This document shows, piece after piece, positions 40,536-48,242 of a stretch of 64,000 bases of DNA. Every line of letters begins with the position of its first letter. The stretch's first letter is position 1. Both the position numbers and the translations under genes were made by a program. The notes under the pieces are model-generated. The model made no database searches and was not told the DNA's origin. It was given only the letters and a program-made list of their open reading frames with translations. The DNA is from DASQPR01 sp963797605 (lineage in GTDB: Bacteria > Actinomycetota > Actinomycetes > Mycobacteriales > Micromonosporaceae), in contig CAWCPX010000005.1 in assembly GCA_963797605.1 (NCBI GenBank), positions 992,001 through 1,056,000 on the forward strand. Direction: 5' to 3'.

Positions 40536-41330
40536 ATGGGCCGAGTCGCACATCGCGGACTCGCGGCGCGTGTCGGCCGTGCAGCCACGATCGCACTCGT
40601 GGCCGGCACGGTCGGTGGCGCGGCGATCATCGCGGCTGAGGTCGCACACGCGCGCACCCGGCGTTACGCGCAACCCGAGCCGCGCTTGGCGATCCGCACC
40701 TCGCACGGCGCCGCCGCGGCACCAGCGATCCGGTTGGTGCTTCTCGGTGACTCGTCCGCGCTCGGGGTGGGCGTCGACCGCGTCGCCGACACCGTTGGCG
40801 GGCGCATCGCCGAGTTGCTGGCCAGCGAAGACTGTCGGGTGGAGCTGTCGAGCGTGGCCGTCGTCGGGTCCCGCAGTGCCGATCTCGCGACTCAGGTCGC
40901 CCGTGCCCTGCTCGGCCCTCGGCCCGATGTCGCCGTGATTCTCGTCGGCGTCAACGACGCCACCCGCCTCCGCAGCCCCGCCGACGCGGCGCGATCACTG
41001 GGTGCGGCGGTGCACCGGCTGCGCGCGGCCGGCGTCGAGGTGGTCGTCGGCACGTGTCCCGATCTCGGCGCGGCCCGGGCGATCGCACCGCCGCTACGGC
41101 AGATCGTCGGTCAGTTGGGCCGCCGAGTCGCTCGCGCGCAGGCGTCCGCCGTCTGGGCGGCCGGTGGTGTGCCGGTCGACCTCGCAGGTATTGCCGGGCC
41201 GGTGTTCCGCGCCGACGCCGGCACGCTGAGCCACGACGGCTTCCACCCGAGTGCCGACGGCTATCGCGTGTGGGCGCACGCGCTGATGCCCGCCGTGCTC
41301 GACGCGATCAGCGTCACCGACCACTCGTAG
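40536..41330 (+). CDS. SGNH/GDSL hydrolase (second of a pair)
   Basis: A 264-residue paralogue of the preceding gene. ATG 40536 is preferred (GGGGTG just upstream), though GTG 40530 overlapping the previous stop is possible. It has an N-terminal hydrophobic segment (~10-32), VLLGDSSALGVG, VGVNDATR and DGFHPSADGY, so the Ser, Asn and Asp-His positions are intact. Lacks the long tail of its neighbour. Confidence 0.87.
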   Translation: MGRVAHRGLAARVGRAATIALVAGTVGGAAIIAAEVAHARTRRYAQPEPRLAIRTSHGAAAAPAIRLVLLGDSSALGVGVDRVADTVGGRIAELLASEDCRVELSSVAVVGSRSADLATQVARALLGPRPDVAVILVGVNDATRLRSPADAARSLGAAVHRLRAAGVEVVVGTCPDLGAARAIAPPLRQIVGQLGRRVARAQASAVWAAGGVPVDLAGIAGPVFRADAGTLSHDGFHPSADGYRVWAHALMPAVLDAISVTDHS

Positions 41331-41340
41331 CGTCGCGTAC

Positions 41341-41385
41341 GCGGCACACCGTCCCGTTCGGGGAGACGAGGGGACGGTGCGCCGC
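41341..41385. terminator. Bidirectional terminator hairpin
   Basis: GCGGCACACCGTCCC pairs with GGGGACGGTGCGCCGC (one mismatch) around a ~15-base loop, in the 64-bp gap between convergent SGNH and alpha/beta-hydrolase genes. Confidence 0.7.
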
Positions 41386-41394
41386 TGCTCCTGG

Positions 41395-42162
41395 TTAGCG
41401 CAGGTCGAGTTGCCCGAGCAGCCACGGGATCCGATCGTCTTTCGCCGTCTGATCCAGGAAGTGATCCGAGTTCGGATAGAGACTCACCTTCGCCTGCGGG
41501 TCGGCCGCGGCGAACGCGTCCCGCACCGGGGCGTCGATGAAGAAGTCCTGCCCGCCCCACTGCAGGTAGAGGTGCGAGCGCATCCGGGCCACGTTGTCCA
41601 CGGGGTCGAGTCCGGCGAAGAGCGCGTTGTAGGCGGGTAGCGCGCTGTCGGGCAGCGTCAGGAAGTACCTGAAGAACCAGTTCGACCAGGTCGCGTCGCC
41701 GGACATGTAGACCTCGGCCCGGATGTCGGGTTCGCTGGCGGCGAGCAGCGAGCCGTACATCGCTCCGTAGTCGTGCCCGACGACCGCGGTGCGGTGCGGA
41801 TCGACGCCTGGCTGTGCGAGCAATACCCGATAGGCCGTCTTCACGGCGAGCTCCTGCGCCTTCACCTTCGCAACATCCGTCGCGTCGCCGGCCAGCGTGC
41901 CGGTCCACGGGAAGGTCAGATCGGGCAAGACCGCGACGGCACCATGTCCGGCCATGGTGACGGCCTCGTCGAGGAATTCGGACCGGTTCTGCGTGGACGC
42001 CGGCGGTTCGAGCCAGTGCAGGTAGATGACTCCGGCGAGGGTACGGGGCGCCGGGTGACCGGCCGGGCGGACGAGCCACGCGTCGACCGGGGCCTGCCCG
42101 GGCACCGGGATGGACATCCCGGCACTCATGGCTGACATCGCCACCGAACTCGCCAAGATCAC
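41395..42162 (-). CDS. Alpha/beta hydrolase with Asp at the nucleophile elbow
   Basis: A 255-residue alpha/beta hydrolase of the dienelactone-hydrolase-like group (GVIYLHWLEPP, AVLPDLTFPW, and C-terminal LYPNSDHFLD with a plausible catalytic His). The nucleophile elbow reads VVGHDYGAMYG, with Asp in the place of the usual Ser or Cys, as in dehalogenases and epoxide hydrolases. Start is uncertain: GTG 42162 lies at the edge of repeat copy 3, and ATG 42138 is also in frame. No signal peptide seen. Confidence 0.75.
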   Translation of the reverse strand: MILASSVAMSAMSAGMSIPVPGQAPVDAWLVRPAGHPAPRTLAGVIYLHWLEPPASTQNRSEFLDEAVTMAGHGAVAVLPDLTFPWTGTLAGDATDVAKVKAQELAVKTAYRVLLAQPGVDPHRTAVVGHDYGAMYGSLLAASEPDIRAEVYMSGDATWSNWFFRYFLTLPDSALPAYNALFAGLDPVDNVARMRSHLYLQWGGQDFFIDAPVRDAFAAADPQAKVSLYPNSDHFLDQTAKDDRIPWLLGQLDLR

Positions 42163-42167
42163 ATCGT

Positions 42168-42247
42168 CATGATCCGCGGATCTTGCACGTTACGGGGCCC
42201 TCAACCCCATCCGAGGGGCCGATATCTGCCAAGATCCGCAGATCTTG
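42168..42247. repeat. REPIN-like palindromic element, copy 3
   Basis: Left box GATCCGCGGATCTTG (42171-42185; first bases altered) and right box CAAGATCCGCAGATCTTG (42230-42247), ~62 bp apart, flanking TTACGGGGCCCTC and a partly degenerate GAGGGGCC arm. The element abuts the pure-G/C tract on its right. Confidence 0.75.
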
Positions 42248-42403
42248 GGGCCCCGCGGCGCCCGCGGCGCGGGGCGGCGCGGCGCGGGGCGGCGGCGGCG
42301 CGGGGCGGCGCGCGGCGCGGGGCGGCGCGGGCGCGGCGGCGCGGCGCGGGGCGGCGCGGGGCGGGGCGGGGCGGGGCGGCGCGGGGCGGGGCGGGGCGGG
42401 GGG
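42247..42403. repeat. 157-nt tract composed only of G and C
   Basis: Every base from 42247 to 42403 is G or C, built from irregular GGGGC and GGCGC units and turning into GGGGCGGGGC repeats at the right. It lies between repeat copy 3 and the TAA of the chimeric regulator gene. Glycine-rich frames crossing it are artefacts of composition. Confidence 0.9.
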
Positions 42404-43083
42404 TTACAGCCAGCCGCTGGCTCGGGCCAGGCGGGCGGCCTCGGCGCGGGTTCGGGCGCCGGTCTTTCCGATCGACGCGGACAGGTAATTGCGCACGGTT
42501 CCCTCCGACAGACTGAGGTGCCGGGCGATATCCGCCACCGTGCCGCCGTCTTCGGACGCCCGCAACACGTCCGCCTCACGGTCGGTCAACGGGTTCGCGC
42601 CGCTGGACAACGATGCGACCGCGAGCGCCGGATCGACCACGGTGCGGCCGCCGTGCACCTGCCGGACCGCGTCCGCGAGCTGGTCGGGGGGTGCGTCCTT
42701 CACCATGAAGCCGCGGGCACCGGCGTCCATCGCGCGACGCAGATAGCCGGGGCGCCCGAACGTCGTCAGGATCATCACCCGTACGCCGGGGGCCTCGGTC
42801 CGGATCTGCCGGGTCGCGGTGATGCCGTCCATGATGGGCATCTCGATGTCGAGCAGCGCGACGTCGGGCCCGAGGTCGACGGCCGACCGCACCGCCGCCG
42901 CGCCATCGGCGACCGACGCCACGATCTCGAAGTCGATATGTCCCGCACGACGACCGGCTCGTGACGGGGCCGCGGAGCCGTCGCGGGCCCGCTGGGACCG
43001 GCCACGGCGGCGGCGCTGAAGGTGACACCGGTAAGACATGTGGCCGCGATGGAAAGGGTGATGAGCGTACGTCCGATCCGCAT
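42404..43083 (-). pseudogene. Chimera: secreted-protein signal peptide joined to NarL-type response regulator
   Basis: ATG 43083 with GGAGGAGC starts a Sec signal (MRIGRTLITLSIAATCL then TGVTFSAAAVAG) and ~20 residues of a secreted protein (APRPRHEPVV). Near 42945 the matching content changes, in another frame, to a NarL/LuxR regulator already past its first ~45 residues: VDLGPDVALLDIEMPIMDG (phospho-acceptor Asp), RVMILTTFG, GFMVKDAPPDQLADAVR and a C-terminal LuxR helix-turn-helix (LTDREADVLRA to SEGTVRNYLSA). The receiver's acidic pocket and beta-1 are missing. This looks like a deletion joining two genes; no histidine kinase is nearby. Confidence 0.6.
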
Positions 43084-43124
43084 TGCTCCTCCGTCGTTGG
43101 CACTGCGCCGACCGAGAGCGGCGT

Positions 43125-43150
43125 CAGTTGATAAACTTCTATAACAACTG
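43125..43150. promoter_or_regulatory. Candidate operator/promoter upstream of CGNR gene
   Basis: CAGTTG (43125-43130) and CAACTG (43145-43150) form an inverted repeat with partly symmetric inner bases (ATA/TATAA), in an AT-rich island within very GC-rich DNA. TATAAC could be a -10 box. It lies ~75 bp before the CGNR regulator start and ~40 bp before the divergent gene. Autoregulation is an inference. Confidence 0.35.
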
Positions 43151-43226
43151 ATGACGCTAAGTGGGATGACTGACGCCGGTCAACAAGGAACGATGACGAT
43201 TCGGCAACGCGATAGGAGGAGAGTCG

Positions 43227-43796
43227 ATGAGCTCGGTTCCACCCGACGACCCGGCGCTCCGCCTCGCCATCGCGTTCCTCAACACCTACGACCTCTTGGA
43301 GCCGCAGCCCGAGTTGCTGTCGCTCGCGAAGCTGGAACGGATCACGCGTGACTGCGGATTTCCCGGCCTCGCGGCACGCATCGCCCACCTCGGTGACCCG
43401 GATCTGCTGCGCCTGCGGCGGATCCGCGACGACCTCTACCCGATCTTCGCGGCGCCCGACCACGAGACGAAGGTGCGGGCACTCAACGCAGCGCTCACCG
43501 ACGCCGACGTGACACCGAGGGTCATCGCGGAGCCGGGCGGGGGCGTACGCCTCGCTGCCGCACCGTCCTCGGCCACTCCGACGGTCCCGGGCGAGCTGTC
43601 CGCGCTCGTCATCGACGCGATAGCGCACGCGATGACGATCGGCGGGCCGGAGCGTTTCGGCACGTGCGTCGGAGACCCGTGCCGGTGCGTGTACGTCGAC
43701 CGCACCCGAGCCGGGCGTCAGCGCTTCTGCTGCCAACTGTGCAACGACCGAATGGCGGCGGCCGCCTACCGCAGTCGCAAAGCGATCACTCTCTAG
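43227..43796 (+). CDS. CGNR zinc-finger transcriptional regulator
   Basis: A 189-residue protein with an excellent ribosome site (AGGAGGAGA) before ATG 43227. The N-terminal ABATE-like domain begins DPALRLAIAFLNTYDLLEP, and the C-terminal CGNR-type zinc finger reads CRCVYVDRTRAGRQRFC then CQLCNDRMAAAAYRSRK, with CND in place of CGN. These are actinobacterial DNA-binding regulators of unknown ligand. It is divergent from the chimeric regulator remnant. Confidence 0.88.
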   Translation: MSSVPPDDPALRLAIAFLNTYDLLEPQPELLSLAKLERITRDCGFPGLAARIAHLGDPDLLRLRRIRDDLYPIFAAPDHETKVRALNAALTDADVTPRVIAEPGGGVRLAAAPSSATPTVPGELSALVIDAIAHAMTIGGPERFGTCVGDPCRCVYVDRTRAGRQRFCCQLCNDRMAAAAYRSRKAITL

Positions 43797-43837
43797 CGGC
43801 GACCAGGGCGCGCCGGCCGGCGACGGTCAGCGTGGCG

Positions 43838-44149
43838 TCACAGAGCCGCCGCGACCGACCTCACATCGGCTAGCGCGCTCTCCCGCACCGACGGCACCGC
43901 CGGCAGATCGGCCGCGAGCACCGTCACCTGATCGGGCAGCGCGAGATCATTGTCGAGTCGGGGCACCGGGCGTCGCGGCTCCCCCGTGGCGTCGGCGGCG
44001 GCATCGGCGAGCCGTTGCGCGAGCGTGTGCATGACCTGCGCTCGCGACGGGCCGCCGCTCGACACCGGTTTCGCCCAGCGCGACGGCGTCCAGTGCCGGA
44101 CGTGGCGGAGCAGACGATCGACCGCGACGGTCAGTTCATCGGCGGTCAA
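43838..44149 (-). CDS. Short hypothetical protein coupled to Bax-inhibitor gene
   Basis: A ~103-residue frame starting at TTG 44149, which overlaps the Bax-inhibitor stop codon (TTGA), and ending at 43838. The product is hydrophilic: TADELTVAVDRLLRHVRHW, then SRAQVMHTLAQRLADAAADA, and an acidic/Pro-rich tail, suggesting two amphipathic helices. I do not recognise the family. Coding is supported by the tight overlap and codon pattern, not by homology. Confidence 0.5.
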   Translation of the reverse strand: MTADELTVAVDRLLRHVRHWTPSRWAKPVSSGGPSRAQVMHTLAQRLADAAADATGEPRRPVPRLDNDLALPDQVTVLAADLPAVPSVRESALADVRSVAAAL

Positions 44150-44952
44150 TTGCGCAGGTATCCCAGCAGCCGCAGGATCTGCCAGTAGAGGAAGATCAGG
44201 CCGACGACCAGGCCGAAGGCGCTGAACCAGGCGTAGCGCTCGGGCAGCCCGTATTGGATGCCTTTCTCCACGGCGTCGAAGTCGAGGATGAACGTGAGCG
44301 CGCCGACACCGATGCAGATCAGCGAGAACACGATCGCGAGCGTGCCGCCCTTGTCCGTCGGCGCGTAGTACTGGATGCCGAGGTTGTGGCCGAACGCGGA
44401 CAGAACCCAGTTGACCAGGCTCAGTCCGACGACACCGATCAGCGCGCCGATCACCCAGCGAGCGAATCGCGGGGTCGCCCGGATCACCCGGGACTTGAAG
44501 AGCACCGCCATCCCGATGAACACCGCGAGCGTGGCGCCGACAGCCTGCACGACCACGCCCGGGTAGGCGTGCTCGAACCAGCGGCTCACGATGCCGAGGA
44601 GAACGCCCTGAAAGATCGCGTACAGCGAGATGACGATCGGGTTCGTGATGCGCTTGAACGAGATCACGAGCACGAGCACGAAGCCCGCGATCCAACTCCC
44701 GGCGACGAACGCCCAGGTCGCCGGGTTGCTGTCCTTGAGGCCCCACCACGACAGCGCGGCCGCGACGATCACCAGCGCGACGAGGCCGACGGTGCGGATG
44801 ACCACGTCATCGAGCGTCATCGAACGCTCGAATTCCATCGGACCGGCAGGCGACTGACCGTAACCGGCGGGCGCGTAACCGCCGTTGGCGCGGCGTTCGG
44901 CCTGGGCGGCCCGGCCGAGACGACTCAGGACGGGATTGGAACTCTTCACCAC
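44146..44952 (-). CDS. Bax inhibitor-1/YccA-family membrane protein
   Basis: A 268-residue protein with a ~55-residue cytosolic start (VKSSNPVLSRLG, MTLDDVVIRT) and seven membrane helices, the usual actinobacterial YccA-like layout; the last helices contain ALTFILDFDAVEKGIQYGLP and YAWFSAFGLVVGLIFLYWQILRLL... ending LRN. The two Asp residues (DFDAVE) correspond to the pH-sensing aspartates of the family. Function in bacteria is likely ion or calcium leak and stress tolerance, but not proven. Confidence 0.9.
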   Translation of the reverse strand: MVKSSNPVLSRLGRAAQAERRANGGYAPAGYGQSPAGPMEFERSMTLDDVVIRTVGLVALVIVAAALSWWGLKDSNPATWAFVAGSWIAGFVLVLVISFKRITNPIVISLYAIFQGVLLGIVSRWFEHAYPGVVVQAVGATLAVFIGMAVLFKSRVIRATPRFARWVIGALIGVVGLSLVNWVLSAFGHNLGIQYYAPTDKGGTLAIVFSLICIGVGALTFILDFDAVEKGIQYGLPERYAWFSAFGLVVGLIFLYWQILRLLGYLRN

Positions 44953-45037
44953 GGCCTCCCACGGCGCCGCGCGGATCGGGCGCTATCGCAAGGATAGACC
45001 AGCGCCCCTCCGCCGGAACGCGTCGAGTTGATCTCGA

Positions 45038-46012
45038 TCAGCCGTGGATCTCGCGCGCGAAGCGCCACGCGTCCGAGACGATTTCCGCCAGCCCGGGCTT
45101 CGCCGGCACCCACCCCAACTCGCTGCGGGCCCGGTCCGACGACGCCACCAGGATCGCCGGGTCACCCGCGCGGCGCGGCGCGATCTCGACCGGGATCGCG
45201 TGCCCGGTGATCTCCCGGGCCACCTCGATCACCTCTCGGTTGGAGAATCCGGCGCCGTTACCGAGGTTGAAGACCCGGTGCACGCCCGGCTCCATCGCGT
45301 CGAGCGCGAGCAGGTGCGCCTCGGCGAGGTCGGAGACGTGGATGTAGTCACGGATGCAGGTGCCGTCGGGCGTCGGGTAGTCGTCGCCGAAGAGGGCGAG
45401 TTTCTCGCGACGGCCCAGTGCGACGTCGAGAGCGATCGGGATCAGGTGCGTCTCCGGATCGTGACGCTCCCCCACCAGCGCGCCACCCGGAGTCACATGC
45501 GCGCCGGCGACGTTGAAGTAGCGCAGCGACACCGCAGCCAGCCCGTGCGCCACGGATTCGTCACGCAGTGCGAAGTCAACGGCCAGTTTCGATCCCGCGT
45601 ACGGGTTCGGCGGCCGGGTCGGCGCCGTCTCCGGGATCGGCACGCTGTCGGGATCCCCGTAGACGTTGGCGGTCGAGGAGAAGACCATGCGGCGGACGCC
45701 TGCCGCCCGCACCGCGTCGAGCACGCGCAGCGAACCGACGAGGTTGTTCTCCCAGTATTTCGCGGGGTCGACGACCGACTCACCGGCGGCGATGAACGCG
45801 GCGAAGTGCAGCACGCCGTCGAAATCGCTCGTCAGCACGTCACCGATGGCGTCGTGGACCCGGCCTTGCACGAACGTCGCGCCGTCGGGCACCGCGACGG
45901 CGTGCCCGGTGCCCAGGTCATCGAGAATGACCACGTCATGGCCCTCGTCGAGCAGTCTGGTCGAGACCACGCTGCCGACGAAACCCGCGCCACCAGTGAC
46001 CAGAAACTTCAC
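45038..46012 (-). CDS. galE: UDP-glucose 4-epimerase
   Basis: A 324-residue extended short-chain dehydrogenase. NAD motif VTGGAGFVGS at the start, Ser and Tyr-Lys of the active site in VFSSTANVYG and YAGSKLAVD, and GTCIRDYIHVSDLAEAHLLA and FNLGNGAGFSNREV as in GalE. It interconverts UDP-glucose and UDP-galactose for cell-envelope sugars. Immediately upstream on the same strand lies tRNA-Leu. Confidence 0.92.
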   Translation of the reverse strand: MKFLVTGGAGFVGSVVSTRLLDEGHDVVILDDLGTGHAVAVPDGATFVQGRVHDAIGDVLTSDFDGVLHFAAFIAAGESVVDPAKYWENNLVGSLRVLDAVRAAGVRRMVFSSTANVYGDPDSVPIPETAPTRPPNPYAGSKLAVDFALRDESVAHGLAAVSLRYFNVAGAHVTPGGALVGERHDPETHLIPIALDVALGRREKLALFGDDYPTPDGTCIRDYIHVSDLAEAHLLALDAMEPGVHRVFNLGNGAGFSNREVIEVAREITGHAIPVEIAPRRAGDPAILVASSDRARSELGWVPAKPGLAEIVSDAWRFAREIHG

Positions 46013-46047
46013 GACACTCCTCAGCTCATGGCGGGGTCAGCTCACGG

Positions 46048-46128
46048 TGTCCGGAACGGGATTCGAACCCGTATGCCCGAAGGCCGCCGCTTTTAAGGCG
46101 GCTGTGTCTGCCATTCCACCACCCGGAC
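46048..46128 (-). tRNA. tRNA-Leu (anticodon UAA)
   Basis: Reads as a class II tRNA on the minus strand: acceptor stem GTCCGGG/TCCGGAC, D arm GTG..CAC, anticodon stem GCCGC/GCGGC with loop CTTAAAA (anticodon TAA), a long variable arm GGCCTTCGGGC and T arm ACGGG-TTCGAAT-CCCGT. The 3' CCA is not encoded (CCG follows the discriminator A). UUA codons are very rare in such GC-rich genomes, but this tRNA also reads UUG and in Streptomyces relatives the UAA-leucine tRNA (bldA) controls development. Confidence 0.93.
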
Positions 46129-46185
46129 CGGCCCACCTACCGTAGTGGCTCACCCCGGCGCGGACCAATCGACATTCGGGCCTTC

Positions 46186-47526
46186 TCACAATCCCGGATC
46201 GGTGACCGTGGGGCCCGCAACGTCGGTGAACGGGTCCCGGGGCTCGTGCAACTCTCCGAGGGAGACGACTTCGCGTTTGAGGAACAGGGCCAAGGTCCAG
46301 TCGGCGACCACGCGCACGCGCCGGTTGAGGCTCGGAATCCGGGACACGTGGTACGTGCGGTGCATGACCCACGCCGGCCACCCGCGCAACTTGACGCCGT
46401 AGACCTCCGCGACACCCTTGTGCAGGCCGAGACTCGCCACCGAACCGGCGTACTTGTGCTTGTACGGTCGGATCGCCCGGCCGTAGATCGTGTCGGACAG
46501 GTTGTCGGCGAGCACCTTGGCCTGCCGGACGGCGTGCTGGGCGCTCGGCGAGCACATGGTGCCGGGCACATCCGACGTCAGGTCGGGCACAGCCGCGCAG
46601 TCGCCGGCGCTCCAGGCACCGTCGATGGTGCGCCCGTCGGGCCCGACGACCTGCAACGTCGGCACGCACGTGAGGCGGCCCCTGCTGTCGCGGGGCAGGT
46701 CGGTGCGCTCCAGCATCGGGTGCGCCTTCACGCCGGCCGTCCAGACGATCGTGTCGGACGGGTACTCATCGCCGTCGCTCAGCTTCACAATGCCGTCGAC
46801 GCACGACTCCAGGCGCGTGCCGAGGCGGATGTCCATGCCGCGCCGGGTCAGCTGCTCGGCCGCGTACGCCCCGAGGTCACGCCCGACCTCCGGCAGGATG
46901 CGCTGGGACGCCTCGATGAGGATCCAGTGCATGTCGGCCGGCTCGAGTTCGGGGTAGTACTGCAAGGCGTCGCTGGCCATGTCTTCCATCTCGGCGAGCG
47001 CCTCGATGCCGGCGTAGCCACCGCCGACGAACACGAACGTCAGCGCCCGGATCCGGGTGGCCTTGTCGGTCGTGGTGGCCGCGATATCGAGCTGCTCCAG
47101 CACCTTGTTGCGCAGGTAGATGGCCTCGCCGATGGTCTTGAAGCCGACCGCCTGTTCGCGGAGGCCGGGGATCGGGAGCGTACGCGAGACGCTGCCCGGC
47201 ACGAGCACGATGTGGTCATAGCCCACGTCACGGGTCGGACCGGTGATCGGCTCGACGGTCGCGGTCTTGCGGGCGTGGTCGACCTTCGTCACCATGCCGG
47301 CGAGCACGTGGACGCCCTTCAACTCACGCCGCAGCGGCACGACGGCGTGGCGAGGCGAGATGCTGCCGGCCGCCGCTTCCGGCAGGAACGGCTGGTAGGT
47401 CATGTGCGGCTGGGGATCGACGATCGTGATCTCGGTGTCTCGCTTGCCGAGCTTTTTCCGAAGGCGCATCGCCACGTAGAGACCAACGTGGCCGGCGCCG
47501 ACGATGAGAACGCGCTGTGGATTCAC
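46186..47526 (-). CDS. ndh: Type II NADH dehydrogenase-like FAD oxidoreductase
   Basis: A 446-residue flavoprotein. FAD-binding VLIVGAGHVGLYVAMRLRKK at the start, NAD-binding TFVFVGGGYAGIEALAEM near 170, the third FAD motif TIDGAWSAGDCAAVP near 315, and a C-terminal amphipathic/hydrophobic segment (ADWTLALFLKRE). NDH-2 enzymes pass electrons from NADH to menaquinone without proton pumping at the membrane face. It follows a small membrane protein gene by four bases, so they are likely cotranscribed. Confidence 0.88.
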   Translation of the reverse strand: MNPQRVLIVGAGHVGLYVAMRLRKKLGKRDTEITIVDPQPHMTYQPFLPEAAAGSISPRHAVVPLRRELKGVHVLAGMVTKVDHARKTATVEPITGPTRDVGYDHIVLVPGSVSRTLPIPGLREQAVGFKTIGEAIYLRNKVLEQLDIAATTTDKATRIRALTFVFVGGGYAGIEALAEMEDMASDALQYYPELEPADMHWILIEASQRILPEVGRDLGAYAAEQLTRRGMDIRLGTRLESCVDGIVKLSDGDEYPSDTIVWTAGVKAHPMLERTDLPRDSRGRLTCVPTLQVVGPDGRTIDGAWSAGDCAAVPDLTSDVPGTMCSPSAQHAVRQAKVLADNLSDTIYGRAIRPYKHKYAGSVASLGLHKGVAEVYGVKLRGWPAWVMHRTYHVSRIPSLNRRVRVVADWTLALFLKREVVSLGELHEPRDPFTDVAGPTVTDPGL

Positions 47527-47530
47527 GTCT

Positions 47531-48109
47531 CTATTGTCGTCGATTTCCCAGATAGGACAGGTAGATCGCGATCGTGATCATCAGCACAAACCCGGCCAGG
47601 GTGGCGGCGACCAGATGGTGGTTCGTGCCGATAAGGGAAGGAATGGCCAGAACGAACAGCGCCACGCCGAAGGTCATCGCGGCGACAAGCCCCGCTCGGA
47701 TCGCCCACGGCCGGAACACCCCCGGTGAAACCAGGCTGTCATAGGGCAAGACGGCGGCGAGAGCGCATCCCGCATGGATCACGTAGATCAGGATCGCGAG
47801 GCTGCCGAGCCGCCAGACGTTGATCTGGGCGCCGTCGAAACCGGTGTTGACGAGCCAGGACAGGCCGATGATGGCGATGATCCCGGTCGGGACCGGTCCA
47901 CGCGGAGCCGCCGCGGGCAACATGGCCACCAGGATGAACAGGAGGGCGGCCGGAGACCCGAGCACGTTCGCGGGCAGCGTCAGGGCGAAGGCGCCGCACG
48001 TGGCGACGAGGACGGTCGCACGGACCAACATCGGACCAGGTCGGGCCCGGTCGAACATGGTCGAAACCCGGTCGACCCGACTCTTGACGCCATCCACAAG
48101 CTCGCTCAC
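47531..48109 (-). CDS. Polytopic membrane protein of unknown function
   Basis: GTG 48109, within the first unit of the 65-bp repeat (GTGAGCGAGCTTG), gives 192 residues: SELVDGVKSRVDRV then about six membrane helices (LVRATVLVATCGAFALTLPA, AALLFILVAMLPAA, GIIAIIGLSWLV, etc.). No motif is recognised. It lies between the DUF58 gene and ndh on the same strand; the repeat may have duplicated its start region. Confidence 0.7.
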   Translation of the reverse strand: MSELVDGVKSRVDRVSTMFDRARPGPMLVRATVLVATCGAFALTLPANVLGSPAALLFILVAMLPAAAPRGPVPTGIIAIIGLSWLVNTGFDGAQINVWRLGSLAILIYVIHAGCALAAVLPYDSLVSPGVFRPWAIRAGLVAAMTFGVALFVLAIPSLIGTNHHLVAATLAGFVLMITIAIYLSYLGNRRQ

Positions 48110-48242
48110 GCCCGCCTCCGCTTCGCAGGACGCGGTCGTGCCGCCACATGGTTCGCTCCGACAAGCTCGCTCACGCCCGCCTCCGCTTCGCAGGACGCGG
48201 TCGTGCCGCCACATGGTTCGCTCCGACAAGCTCGCTCACGCC
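48096..48242. repeat. 65-bp direct repeat cluster A (2.3 units)
   Basis: Two complete units (48096-48160, 48161-48225) and part of a third, identical or nearly so, containing GCTTCGCAGGACGCGGTCGT and CCACATGGTTCGCTCCGAC. Each unit carries GTGAGCGAGCTTG on the minus strand. The cluster spans the junction of the DUF58 stop and the next gene's start. Confidence 0.9.

Noticed and set aside
42183..42964. Glycine/arginine-rich frames across the G/C tract
   Set aside because: They arise because a run of only G and C cannot contain stop codons; no coding evidence.
46048..46128. tRNA-Leu as an integration site (att) for a mobile element
   Set aside because: No integrase gene or duplicated 3' tRNA fragment is visible on either side; neighbours are backbone genes.
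46246..47577. A 443-residue plus-strand frame opposite ndh
   Set aside because: The minus-strand ndh has full FAD/NAD motifs; the opposite frame is low-complexity shadow sequence.
48096..48242. CRISPR array suggested by evenly spaced repeats here and at 54685-54944
   Set aside because: The whole 65-bp period is repeated with no variable spacers, and there are no cas genes.
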